This document shows, piece after piece, positions 39,587 through 49,000 of a stretch of 64,000 nt of DNA. A model generated the notes under the pieces. That model had not been told where the DNA came from, searched no databases, and worked only from the letters and a program-made list of their open reading frames with translations. The DNA is from Geopseudomonas aromaticivorans (GTDB taxonomy: Bacteria; Pseudomonadota; Gammaproteobacteria; Pseudomonadales; Pseudomonadaceae). The stretch lies in contig NZ_JAHRGL010000040.1 of the NCBI RefSeq assembly GCF_019097855.1, forward strand, positions 206,201-270,200, written 5' to 3'. Each line of letters begins with the position of its first letter. Within the stretch, counting starts at the first letter, position 1. Made by a program: the position numbers and the translations under genes.

Positions 39587-42436
39587 TTAACCCGCCACCA
39601 GCACCCGGATGGCTTCCAGGCGCAGCGAGGCCTTGCCCAGCAGGGCTTGTCCCTGTTCGCGGCGCTGGCGCAGGCTGTCCAGCTCGCTCTCGCGCACGCT
39701 GGGGTTGACCGCGCGCAGGGCTTCCAGGCGTGCCAGTTCTTCCTCGAGTTCGGCGGCGAAGCGGCGGCTGGCCTCGGCCACGCGTTCGGCGTGGCGCGGG
39801 GCGATCTTGCCTTCGCCGCTGCCGATCAGCTTGGCCAGCACGTCGCGCTGGGCCTGGACGAACTTGTTGGCGCTGGCGCGCGGCACGCTTTCCAGCTGGT
39901 CGTGCAGGGTCTCGAAGCTGACGCGGGAGGCCAGGTCGTTGCCGTTGGCGTCGAGCAGGCAGCGCAGCGCCGCCGGCGGCAGGTAGCGGCCGAGCTGCAG
40001 GGCGCGCGGCGCCACCACTTCGCTGATGTAGAGCAGCTCGAGCAGCACGGTGCCGGGTTTCAGCGCCTTGTTCTTGATCAGCGCCACCGAGGTGTTGCCC
40101 ATGGTGCCGGAAATCACCAGGTCCATGCCGCCCTGCACCATCGGGTGCTCCCAGGTGAGGAACTGCATGTCCTCGCGGACCAGCGCCTGGTTGCGGTCGT
40201 AGGTGACGGTGACGCCCTCGTCGTCGCCCAGCGGGAAGCCGGCGTCGAGCATCTTCTCGCTGGGCTTGAGGATCAGCGCGTTTTCCGAATGGTCTTCGCT
40301 GTCGATGCCGAATGCGTTGAACAGCGCCTCCATGTAGATCGGCAGGGCGAACTCGTCATCCTGCTCGAGGATCGCCTCGACCAGCGCCTCGCCCTCGCCG
40401 GCGCCACCGGAGTTGAGCTCCAGCAGGCGGTCGCGGCCGCTGTGCAGCTCGGCCTCCAGGCTTTCGCGGGCCGCCTGGCCCTCGCCCAGCAGCTGGCTCC
40501 ACTCCTCGTCGTCACCGCCTTCGAGCAGCGGCAGCAGGCGCGGGCCGAACTGGTGCTGCAGGGCGTTGCCGGTCGGGCAGGTATTGAGGAAGGCATTCAG
40601 CGCCTGGTGGTACCACTGGAACAGGCGCTCCTGGGCGCTGGTTTCCAGGTAGGGCACGTGCAGCTGGATGGTGTGCTGCTGGCCGATGCGGTCGAGACGG
40701 CCGATGCGCTGCTCGAGCAGGTCCGGGTGGGCCGGCAGGTCGAACAGCACCAGGTGGTGGGCGAACTGGAAGTTGCGGCCCTCGCTGCCGATCTCCGAGC
40801 AGATCAGCACCTGCGCGCCGAATTCCTCGTCGGCGAAGTAGGCGGCGGCGCGGTCGCGCTCGAGGATGCTCATCCCCTCGTGGAACACCGTGGCCGGTGT
40901 GCCGGCGCGCACGCGCAGGCCTTCCTCGAGGTCCATCGCGGTCTCGGCATGGGCGCAGATCACCAGCACCTTGACCTTCTTGAGCATCTTCAGGGTGTCG
41001 ATCAGCCACTCGACGCGCGGGTCGATGCGCCACCAGCGCTGGCTGTCGTCGGCGGCGTCGTCCAGTTGCGCCTGGTAGCCGACTTCCGGATACAGGTCGG
41101 CATGCTCGCCGACCGGCAGTTCCAGGTACTCCGCGGGGTTGGCCAGCGGGTAGGCGTGCAGCTCGCGCTCGGGGAAGCCCTGCACGGCGGCGCGGGTGTT
41201 GCGCAGCAGCACGCGGCCGGTGCCATGGCGGTCGAGCAGCTCGCGGATCAGCCGCGCGCGGGCCTCCTCGTTGCCGCCCTCGACGTCGGCCAGCAGGTCG
41301 TCGCCCTCGTTGCCGAGGAAGCCGTGAATCGCCGCGCGCGCCCCGGCGGACAGCTTGCCGTGGTCGAGCAGCTCCTGCACCGCCGCCGCCACGGGCTGGT
41401 ACTGCGCGCTTTCGGCGCGGAAGGCTTCCAGATCGTGGAAACGGTCGGGGTCGAGCAGGCGCAGGCGGGCGAAATGGCTTTCCAGGCCGAGCTGCTCGGG
41501 GGTGGCGGTGAGCAGCAGCACGCCGGGGATGTTGGCCGCCAGCTCCTCGACCAGCCGGTATTCGGCGCTGGCCTGCTCCGGGTGCCAGACCAGGTGGTGC
41601 GCCTCGTCGACCACCAGCAGGTCCCACTCGGCCTCCAGCACGGCCTGCTGGGCACGCTCGTCGTCACGCAGCCAGTCGAGGGCGACCAGCGCCAGCTGGC
41701 AGTCCTCGAACGGGTTGTCGGCATCGCTCTCGATGAAGCGCTCGGCGTCGAACAGGGCGACCTGCAGGTTGAAGCGGCGGCGCATCTCCACCAGCCACTG
41801 ATACTGCAGGTTTTCCGGCACCAGGATCAGCGCGCGGCGGGCGCGGCCGCTGAGCAGCTGGCGATGCAGGATCAGGCCGGCCTCGATGGTCTTGCCCAGA
41901 CCCACCTCGTCGGCCAGCAGCACGCGCGGGCTGGCGCGGTCGGCCACTTCGCGGGCGATGTGCAGCTGGTGGGCGATTGGCTGGGCGCGGGCGCCGGCTA
42001 GGCCCCACAGCGGCGACTGCAGCAGGCGGCTGGCGTGTTCGAGGCTCTGGTAGCGCAGGGCGAACCAGCTCATCGGGTCGATCTGTCCGGCGAACAGACG
42101 GTCGCTGGCCAGACGGAACTGGATGAAGTTGGACAGCTGGGTTTCCGGCAGGGTGCAGCTTTCGTGCTGGGCGTTGAGGCCGCGGTAGACCAGCAGGCCG
42201 TCGACGTCCTCGACTTCCTGCACGGTCAGCTTCCAGCCTTCGAAGTGGGTGATCTCGTCGCCCGGCGAGAAGCGCACGCGGGTCAGCGGGGCGTTGCGCA
42301 GTGCGTATTGCCGGGTATCGCCGGTCGCCGGATAGAGGACGGTGAGCAAGCGGCCGTCCTGCGCGAGGATGGTTCCCAGCCCCAGTTCCGCCTCGCTGTC
42401 ACTGATCCAGCGTTGCCCCGGTTGATACTGCGCCAT
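39587..42436 (-). CDS. rapA: RNA polymerase-associated ATPase RapA (HepA)
   Basis: 949 aa, SWI2/SNF2 family, normal size. N-terminal tudor-like region ([16 protein letters not shown]), Walker [17 protein letters not shown] (about residue 170-185), DEAH-type box VVDEAHHLV, and C-terminal helicase motifs V/VI ([34 protein letters not shown]). RapA binds core RNA polymerase and helps recycle it after termination. The ATG at 42436 starts [13 protein letters not shown], as in homologues. Convergent with hyi. Confidence 0.96.
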   Translation of the reverse strand: MAQYQPGQRWISDSEAELGLGTILAQDGRLLTVLYPATGDTRQYALRNAPLTRVRFSPGDEITHFEGWKLTVQEVEDVDGLLVYRGLNAQHESCTLPETQLSNFIQFRLASDRLFAGQIDPMSWFALRYQSLEHASRLLQSPLWGLAGARAQPIAHQLHIAREVADRASPRVLLADEVGLGKTIEAGLILHRQLLSGRARRALILVPENLQYQWLVEMRRRFNLQVALFDAERFIESDADNPFEDCQLALVALDWLRDDERAQQAVLEAEWDLLVVDEAHHLVWHPEQASAEYRLVEELAANIPGVLLLTATPEQLGLESHFARLRLLDPDRFHDLEAFRAESAQYQPVAAAVQELLDHGKLSAGARAAIHGFLGNEGDDLLADVEGGNEEARARLIRELLDRHGTGRVLLRNTRAAVQGFPERELHAYPLANPAEYLELPVGEHADLYPEVGYQAQLDDAADDSQRWWRIDPRVEWLIDTLKMLKKVKVLVICAHAETAMDLEEGLRVRAGTPATVFHEGMSILERDRAAAYFADEEFGAQVLICSEIGSEGRNFQFAHHLVLFDLPAHPDLLEQRIGRLDRIGQQHTIQLHVPYLETSAQERLFQWYHQALNAFLNTCPTGNALQHQFGPRLLPLLEGGDDEEWSQLLGEGQAARESLEAELHSGRDRLLELNSGGAGEGEALVEAILEQDDEFALPIYMEALFNAFGIDSEDHSENALILKPSEKMLDAGFPLGDDEGVTVTYDRNQALVREDMQFLTWEHPMVQGGMDLVISGTMGNTSVALIKNKALKPGTVLLELLYISEVVAPRALQLGRYLPPAALRCLLDANGNDLASRVSFETLHDQLESVPRASANKFVQAQRDVLAKLIGSGEGKIAPRHAERVAEASRRFAAELEEELARLEALRAVNPSVRESELDSLRQRREQGQALLGKASLRLEAIRVLVAG

Positions 42437-42626
42437 GCATGACTCCAGACACGAAAATAAAGTGCCTATGTTAGCGGAAGGTCGCCAGGCAGGCCAAAGA
42501 CAAGCGCCGCCGGTGCGTGGCGATCGTCGGGGTGGGGCTGGTCACTGACGCCGCCCGCCCCCATCATTGCCAGATATCCGGAGCGTCGACTTCCGCCCGT
42601 TTCGCCCGCTGCCAAGGAGCGCCGCC

Positions 42627-42785
42627 ATGAGTGACGACACCCTGATCGACTTTGCCGCCGAGCGCGAGCGGCGCATCCACGACCTGCACGAGAAGCGTCT
42701 GCAGGACGTGCGCCTGGCCTTCGAGCAGGTGCTGCCGCTGTCGGCCAGAAAGAAGAAGGCCAAGGGCAAGCCGAAAAAGCGCTAG
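42627..42785 (+). CDS. Small basic-tailed hypothetical protein
   Basis: 52 aa: MSDDTLIDFAAERERRIHDL, then a helical charged stretch and a strongly basic C-terminus (SARKKKAKGKPKKR). AAGGAG lies 7-8 bases before the ATG. A similar small gene next to rapA is known in P. aeruginosa (about PA3307), so I take it as real. Function unknown; the tail suggests nucleic acid or ribosome contact. The frame is open upstream to 42567 without a better start. Confidence 0.65.
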   Translation: MSDDTLIDFAAERERRIHDLHEKRLQDVRLAFEQVLPLSARKKKAKGKPKKR

Positions 42786-43050
42786 TCCGAGCATTCGTTC
42801 CCGCCTGACGGCCTGGCGCCGATGGCTCCCGCCTGGCTGCCGGCCGGGTGATTTTCCCGTCCTGCCCCCTTCCCGCCCTCGTGGCGCAGCGCTGGCGCTC
42901 GCCCGGCCTGTGGCTTCCGTTGATCTGCGTCAGGGTTTGCCTGCCTTCACTCCCCAGGGCGTCGGTGCCTGTTGATCCCGGTCAATTTCCCCCGGTCATG
43001 CATGGGTATTCTGGCTTCAACAGCAGCAAAGACGCACGTGGAGACAAGCC

Positions 43051-43170
43051 ATGTTTATGGACGAGGTAGTAGTCGCAGGCATCATCATCGTCGTTCTGAC
43101 AGCGGCGTTTCTGGGTGGGTTTGGATATTTCGTCTGGAAGGATTCGCAGAAGGGCAAGAAGCCGCACTGA
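43051..43170 (+). CDS. 39-aa single-span membrane protein
   Basis: ATG 43051, TGA 43168-43170. The sequence has a short acidic start (MFMDEVV), one transmembrane helix (VAGIIIVVLTAAFLGGFGYF, residues 8-27) and a basic end (VWKDSQKGKKPH), giving N-out/C-in or reverse topology by charge. GGAG sits 8 bases before the start and a terminator follows 33 bases after the stop, so it looks like a complete small transcription unit. I do not recognise a named family. The preceding 265-base stretch (42786-43050) shows nothing clear. Confidence 0.65.
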   Translation: MFMDEVVVAGIIIVVLTAAFLGGFGYFVWKDSQKGKKPH

Positions 43171-43203
43171 TCCTTCCCGACTCACGAGCACGCAAGGCAA
43201 TTG

Positions 43204-43229
43204 GGGCGACTTCGGTCGCCCGTTTTTTT
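43204..43229 (+). terminator. Terminator of the 39-aa membrane protein gene
   Basis: GGGCGAC-TTCG-GTCGCCC followed by GTTTTTTT. Confidence 0.92.
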
Positions 43230-43241
43230 GTCTGCAGAAAA

Positions 43242-43289
43242 GCCCCAAAGCACAACGCCCACGATTTCGTGGGCGTTGTGCTTTGGGGC
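43242..43289 (-). terminator. Perfect 23-bp inverted repeat, terminator of the MaoC-like gene
   Basis: GCCCCAAAGCACAACGCCCA... pairs perfectly over 23 bp with its inverse around a 2-base loop. On the minus strand it starts 11 bases after the stop of the MaoC-like gene and is followed by CTTTTCT, so it is likely its terminator. The stem is unusually long. Confidence 0.75.
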
Positions 43290-43299
43290 GGCGCAGGTT

Positions 43300-43770
43300 T
43301 CAGCCGACGCTGATCGGCGGCAGCTCGGTCAGGGCGATGCGCAGCTTGTCCTGCGGGGCCATGACCTCGGCTTCGCCATCCACCACGGACTTGCCCTGCT
43401 GGTTGAGCACGCGGGTGGCGATGCGCACGCGGTTCTTCGGCAGCTTCTCCAGCACTTCCAGCTCCACGGTCAACTGATCGCCGAGCTTCATCGGACGGGT
43501 GAAGCGCAGGTTTTGGCCGAGGTAGATGGTGCCCGGACCCGGCAGGGTGCAGGCGATGGCCGCGCTGATCAGCGCACCGGTGAGCATGCCGTGGGCGATG
43601 CGCTCCTTGAACTGGGTCGCGGCGGCGTACTCGGCATCCAGGTGCACCGGGTTGCGGTCGCCGGACACTTCGGCGAACAGCTGGATGTCGCGTTCTTCCA
43701 CAGTGCGCTGGTAGCTGGCCTTCTGGCCGACCTGCAGTTCATCGTAGGGGGTGTTTTCTACCAGACTCAT
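43300..43770 (-). CDS. MaoC-like (R)-specific enoyl-CoA hydratase
   Basis: 156 aa hot-dog fold protein. The hydratase-2 motif is visible in FAEVSGDRNPVHLDAEYAAATQFKERIAHGML (D-x5-H catalytic pair) and the substrate segment in GTIYLGQNLRFTRPMKLGDQ. It likely hydrates (2E)-enoyl-CoA to (R)-3-hydroxyacyl-CoA, as PhaJ does, and its neighbour is a long-chain acyl-CoA ligase. P. aeruginosa PA3302 (phaJ4 type) sits in the same place near fadD. ATG 43770 has AAGGAG 6 bases upstream; the frame runs to 43791 without better support. Confidence 0.85.
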   Translation of the reverse strand: MSLVENTPYDELQVGQKASYQRTVEERDIQLFAEVSGDRNPVHLDAEYAAATQFKERIAHGMLTGALISAAIACTLPGPGTIYLGQNLRFTRPMKLGDQLTVELEVLEKLPKNRVRIATRVLNQQGKSVVDGEAEVMAPQDKLRIALTELPPISVG

Positions 43771-44166
43771 GCGCGCTCCTTGGGTTTGCATGGCTATACG
43801 GAGGGTTTGCGTCGGTGACGCGGGCCTGCGACGGACGTGTCCGCCGCAACCGGATGGCGCGCTACGTTACAGGATAGCCCTGGCCCGCTACTACTCGGGG
43901 GGCGGTTGGCGCGTCGTGCAGTGGGCAGTCGCTGCCGGGCAGGATGGCCGTACCGACGCTGCTGAGGCGCCGCTGATTAGGCTAGGGTGACTTGAACGGC
44001 TTGCTCTCCCGGTCAGACTTGCCCGTGGGGGAAGCTGTTATCCTCGATGGACAATGGTCCTCGCGGCAGTGGTGGTGCGGGCCGGACATAACAAGAGCGC
44101 CATGGCCGGCGCACAGCGGCGGGTCCGGCTGACAGGTGCGGCTGCGTCGCGCGGGAGAGAGCCTCG
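43771..44166. other. Divergent intergenic region maoC-like / fadD
   Basis: 396 bases without a credible gene. It must hold the promoters of both divergent genes. I see no clear -35/-10 pair, operator palindrome or repeat; a TTATCC at 44038-44043 is the only -10-like hexamer near the fadD side. Confidence 0.4.
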
Positions 44167-45855
44167 ATGAACGAACACTTCTGGACCGACAAATACCCCG
44201 CAGGGATCGCTGCCGAGATCGACCCCGACCGCTACCCGAACATCCTCGCCGTGCTGCGCGAGTCCTGCCAGCGCTTCGCCGACAAGCCCGCCTTCAGCAA
44301 TCTCGGCCGCACCCTCAGCTACGGCGAGTTGTACGAACTCTCCGGCGCCTTCGCCGCCTGGCTGCAGGAGCATACCGAGCTGGAGCCTGGCGACCGCATC
44401 GCCGTGCAGCTGCCCAACCTGCTGCAGTACCCGGTCGCCGTGTTCGGCGCCCTGCGCGCGGGACTGGTGGTGGTCAACACCAACCCGCTGTACACCGCTC
44501 GGGAGATGGAGCACCAGTTCAACGACTCCGGAGCGAAGGCGCTGGTCTGCCTGGCCAACATGGCCCATCTGGCCGAGCAGGTGCTGCCGCACACCGGCAT
44601 CCGCCAGGTGATCGTCACCGAGGTCGGCGATCTGCTGGCGCCGCTCAAGCGCCTGCTGGTCAACGGCGTGGTGCGCTACGTGAAGAAGCTGGTGCCGGCC
44701 TACAGCCTGCCGCAGGCGGTGAAGTTCACCGAGGTGCTGGCGCTGGGGCGCGGTCGGCCTTTGCGCGAGGCGACGCCGAAATCCGGCGAGGTGGCGGTGC
44801 TGCAGTACACCGGTGGCACCACCGGCGTGGCCAAGGGCGCCATGCTCACCCACCGCAACCTGATCGCCAACATGCTGCAGTGCCACGAACTGATGGCGGC
44901 CAATCTCGAGGACGGTCGCGAAACCATCGTCACCCCGCTGCCGCTGTACCACATCTACGCCTTCACCTTTCACTGCATGGCGATGCTGCTGTCCGGCAAC
45001 CACAACGTGCTGATCACCAACCCGCGCGACCTGCCGGCGATGGTCGGTGAAATGGCCAGGTGGAAGTTCAGCGGCTTCGTCGGGCTCAACACCCTGTTCG
45101 TCGCCCTGTGCAACCACGAGGGCTTTCGCCGCCTCGACTTCTCCGCGCTGAAGCTGACCATCTCCGGGGGCATGGCCCTGCAGCAGGCCGCCGCCGAACG
45201 CTGGGAGGACATCACCGGCTGCGCCATCTGCGAAGGTTACGGCTTGACCGAAACCAGCCCGGTGGTATCGGTCAATCCGCGCCAGCACAACCAGCCCGGC
45301 ACCATCGGCATTCCCATGCCCTCGACCCTGTGCAAGGTGATCGACGAGGCGGGCAACGACCTCGGCCTCGGTGTGCCCGGCGAGCTGTGCGTCCACGGCC
45401 CACAGGTGATGAAGGGCTACTGGCAGCGCCCCGAGGCCACCGCCGAGGTGCTCGGCGCCGACGGCTGGCTGAAGACCGGCGACATCGCGCTGATCCAGCC
45501 CGACGGCTATATCCGCATCGTCGACCGCAAGAAGGACATGATCCTGGTGTCCGGCTTCAACGTGTATCCCAACGAGCTGGAGGAAGTGCTGGCCAGCCTG
45601 CCGGGGGTGCAGCTGGGCGCCGCCATCGGCGTGCCGGACGACAAGACCGGCGAGGCGGTCAAGTTGTTCGTGGTGCGCAAGCCTGGCGTCGAGTTGACCG
45701 CCGAGCAGGTGCTGGCGCACATGCGCGCCAACCTCACCGGCTACAAGGTGCCGCGGCAGATCGAGTTCCGCGACAGCCTGCCGACCAGCAACGTCGGAAA
45801 GATCCTGCGCCGCGAGCTGCGCGAGCAGGAGTTGAAGAAGCACGCCACGGCCTGA
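44167..45855 (+). CDS. fadD: Long-chain fatty acid-CoA ligase FadD
   Basis: 562 aa, normal FadD length. ANL superfamily: ATP/AMP motif YTGGTTGVAKGAMLTHRN, EGYGLTETSPVVSVN, hinge and FACS signature DGWLKTGDIALIQPDGYIRIVDRKKDMI, and the catalytic Lys near the end (LPTSNVGKILRREL). It activates exogenous fatty acids at the inner membrane. N-terminus MNEHFWTDKYPAGIAAEI is typical. P. aeruginosa has two tandem copies here (fadD2, fadD1); only one is present. GGGAGAGAG precedes the start. Confidence 0.95.
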   Translation: MNEHFWTDKYPAGIAAEIDPDRYPNILAVLRESCQRFADKPAFSNLGRTLSYGELYELSGAFAAWLQEHTELEPGDRIAVQLPNLLQYPVAVFGALRAGLVVVNTNPLYTAREMEHQFNDSGAKALVCLANMAHLAEQVLPHTGIRQVIVTEVGDLLAPLKRLLVNGVVRYVKKLVPAYSLPQAVKFTEVLALGRGRPLREATPKSGEVAVLQYTGGTTGVAKGAMLTHRNLIANMLQCHELMAANLEDGRETIVTPLPLYHIYAFTFHCMAMLLSGNHNVLITNPRDLPAMVGEMARWKFSGFVGLNTLFVALCNHEGFRRLDFSALKLTISGGMALQQAAAERWEDITGCAICEGYGLTETSPVVSVNPRQHNQPGTIGIPMPSTLCKVIDEAGNDLGLGVPGELCVHGPQVMKGYWQRPEATAEVLGADGWLKTGDIALIQPDGYIRIVDRKKDMILVSGFNVYPNELEEVLASLPGVQLGAAIGVPDDKTGEAVKLFVVRKPGVELTAEQVLAHMRANLTGYKVPRQIEFRDSLPTSNVGKILRRELREQELKKHATA

Positions 45856-45894
45856 GCCACGGTTCTACGCGCGGAGCATGAGGGATCGCGCCCA

Positions 45895-45999
45895 CGCTCG
45901 CGCGTGCGAGCGCCTCGGGGACGCGCGGCGTCCCGGGGTACGGAGTTTATGGACGCGGGAGCGTCCAGGGCGGCATGCCCACGGCTGGGCGTGGGCATG
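45895..45999. repeat. Run of four perfect hairpins between fadD and hrpA
   Basis: CGCTCGC-N4-GCGAGCG (45895-45912), GGGACGC-N3-GCGTCCC (45918-45934), GGACGC-N4-GCGTCC (45951-45966) and CATGCCCACG-N6-CGTGGGCATG (45974-45999). The design (CCCACGC / GGACGC palindromes) resembles common intergenic BIME-type repeats of Pseudomonas. No T tract follows any of them. Confidence 0.6.
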
Positions 46000-46081
46000 A
46001 TCGGCTGCCGAGCCCCGCGGCGCTTCCCACGCAAATCTGCGACAATCCCCGCCCCGAAAATACCAAGCCGACGCCCGCCCG

Positions 46082-49000
46082 ATGAGTGCCGTACCCGCCT
46101 TCGACCAGCTGCTGAAGAACCTCGACCAGGCGCTCAACGCCGACCGCCACCGCCTGCGCCGCCAGCTGCATGAGCTGCGCAAGCAGGCGGGCACGCCAGC
46201 GTGGGACGAGGGCAAGCTCGCCCAGTGGCTGGAGCGCTTCCAGGCCTCCGTCGCCAAGGTCGCGGCGCGCCGGCAGAGCGTGCCGCGCATCCGCTACGAC
46301 GACGCGCTGCCGATCGCCGCGCGGCGCGACGAGATCAAGGAAGCGATCAGCAAGCATCAGGTGGTGGTGATCGCCGGCGAGACCGGCTCGGGCAAGACCA
46401 CCCAGCTGCCGAAGATCTGTCTGGAAGTCGGCCGCGGCGTGCACGGGCTGATCGGCCACACCCAGCCGCGCCGGCTGGCCGCGCGCAGCGTGGCGACCCG
46501 GGTGGCCGAGGAAATCGGCACGCCGCTGGGCGAACTGGTCGGCTACCAGGTGCGCTTCGAGGACCACAGCGGCGAGCAGTCGCTGATCAAGCTGATGACC
46601 GACGGCATCCTGCTCGCCGAGACCCAGCACGACCGCTACCTGGAAAAGTACGACACCCTGATCGTCGACGAGGCCCACGAACGCAGCCTGAACATCGATT
46701 TCCTGCTCGGCTACCTGAAGAACCTGCTGCCGCGCCGCCCCGACCTCAAGGTCATCATCACCTCGGCGACCATCGACCTGGAGCGCTTCTCCAGGCACTT
46801 CAACGACGCGCCGATCATCGAGGTGTCCGGGCGCACCTACCCGGTGGACACCTGGTACCGGCCGCTGGCCGCCGAGCAGGACGAGAACGGCGAGGCGCTG
46901 TTCGACGACCTGTCGGTGGAGCAGGGCATCCTGCGCTCGCTCGACGAGATCGAGGCCCACGAGCGTTCGGTGGGCCAGCGTCCCGGCGACGTGCTGGTGT
47001 TCCTCCCCGGCGAGCGCGAGATCCGCGAGGCCGCCGAGGTGCTGCGCAAGGCCAACCTGCGCCATACCGAGGTGATGCCGCTGTACGCGCGCCTGACCCC
47101 GGCCGAGCAGCAGAAGATCTTCAAGCCCGCCGGCGGACGCAAGATCGTGCTGGCCACCAACGTCGCCGAAACCTCGCTGACCGTGCCGGGCATCCGCTAC
47201 GTGATCGACAGCGGCACCGCGCGCATCAGCCGCTACAGCTACCGCTCCAAGGTCCAGCGCCTGCCCATCGAGGCGGTGTCGCAGGCCAGCGCCAACCAGC
47301 GCAAGGGCCGCTGCGGCCGGGTCGAGCCGGGCATCTGCATCCGCCTGTACGCCGAGGAAGACTTCCTCGCCCGCCCCGAATTCACCGATCCGGAGATCCT
47401 GCGCACCAACCTGGCCGCGGTGATCCTGCAGATGCTCCATCTGCGCCTGGGCGACATCCAGGATTTCCCGTTCATCGAGCCGCCGGATGGCAAGGCGATC
47501 AGCGACGGCTTCAACCTGCTACAGGAGCTCTCGGCGGTCAACCGCGAGAACCAGCTGACCCCGCTAGGCCGCCAACTGGCGCGCCTGCCAATCGACCCGC
47601 GGCTGGGGCGCATGCTGCTGGAAGGCGCCCAGCAGGGCAGCCTGGCCGAGGTGCTGGTGGTGGTCAGCGTGCTGTCGGTGCAGGACCCGCGCGAGCGGCC
47701 GATGGAGCGCCAGCAGGCCGCCGACCAGGCCCACGCGCAGTGGAAGAACCCGGATTCTGACTTCGCCGCGCTGATCAACCTGTGGCACGGCTTCGAGGCA
47801 CAGCGCCAGGCACTGGGCGCCAACGCCCTGCGCAACTGGTGCCGCAAGAACTTCCTCAACTACCTGCGCCTGCGCGAGTGGCGCGACGCCCACCGCCAGC
47901 TGCTGCTGACCTGCCGCGACCTCCAGCTGCCGCTCAACGTGTTGGAGGTGCCCGCGCCGGCCGACGGTAGGGTGGACAACGGCGCCGCCTTGTCCACCGA
48001 AAAGCCGCAGAAGGGCCGCGGCGAACTCGACCAGCGCGCCCGCCAGGCGGTGGCCGCCCAGGACGAACGCCAGCAGAGCGCGCAGACCCTGAAGAACTAC
48101 GCCGCCGTGCACAAGGCGATCCTCGCCGGTCTGCTCAGCCAGATCGGCCAGAAGACCGAGGAGGGCGACTACAACGGCGCCCGCCAGCGGCGCTTCTGGC
48201 TGCACCCGTCCAGCGTGATCGGCCGCAAGCGCCCGCAGTGGGTGATGGCCGCCGAGTTGGTGGAAACCACCAAGCTGTTCGCGCGCATGGTGGCCAAGAT
48301 CGAGCCGGACTGGATCGAGCCGCTGGCGCCGCACCTGGTCAAGAAGAACCACCTCGAACCGCACTGGGAGAAGAAGCGCGGCCAGGTGGTGGCCTACGAG
48401 CAGATCACCCTCTACGGGCTGATCATCGTCGGCCGCCGCCCGGTGCACTACGGCCCCATCGATCCGCCGGCGGCGCGCGAGCTGTTCATCCGCGAGGGCC
48501 TGGTGCGCGGCGAGATCAACAGCCGCGCCAAGTGCCTGAGCGCCAACCAGCAGCTGCTGGAGTTGTTCGACGAACTGGAGGCCAAGGCGCGCCGCCGCGA
48601 CATCCTCGCCGACGAGGAAACCCTGTACGCCTACTACGACGCGCGGCTGCCGGCGGACATCTACCAGACCGCCAGCTTCGAGACCTGGTACAAGCGCGAG
48701 AGCGCGAAGAACCCGCAGTTGCTGATCATGCGCGAGGAAGACGTGCTGGCCCGCGAGGCCAGCGAGATCACCGCGCAGCAGTACCCGGACAGCCTGAGCA
48801 TCGGCCGCCTGCAACTGCCGCTGACCTATCACTTCGAGCCCAACCACCCGCGCGACGGCGTCACCGTGCGCGTGCCGGCGCCGCTGCTGCCGCAACTGCC
48901 GGCCGAGCGTCTCGACTGGCTGGTGCCGGGCCTGCTGGAAACCAAGTGCGTGGCGCTGGTGCGCAACCTGCCCAAGGCGCTGCGCAAGAACTTCGTGCCG

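Noticed and set aside
43260-43818. Plus-strand ORF opposite the MaoC-like gene
   Set aside because: Antisense to a gene with the hydratase-2 motif, its own ribosome-binding site and a terminator.
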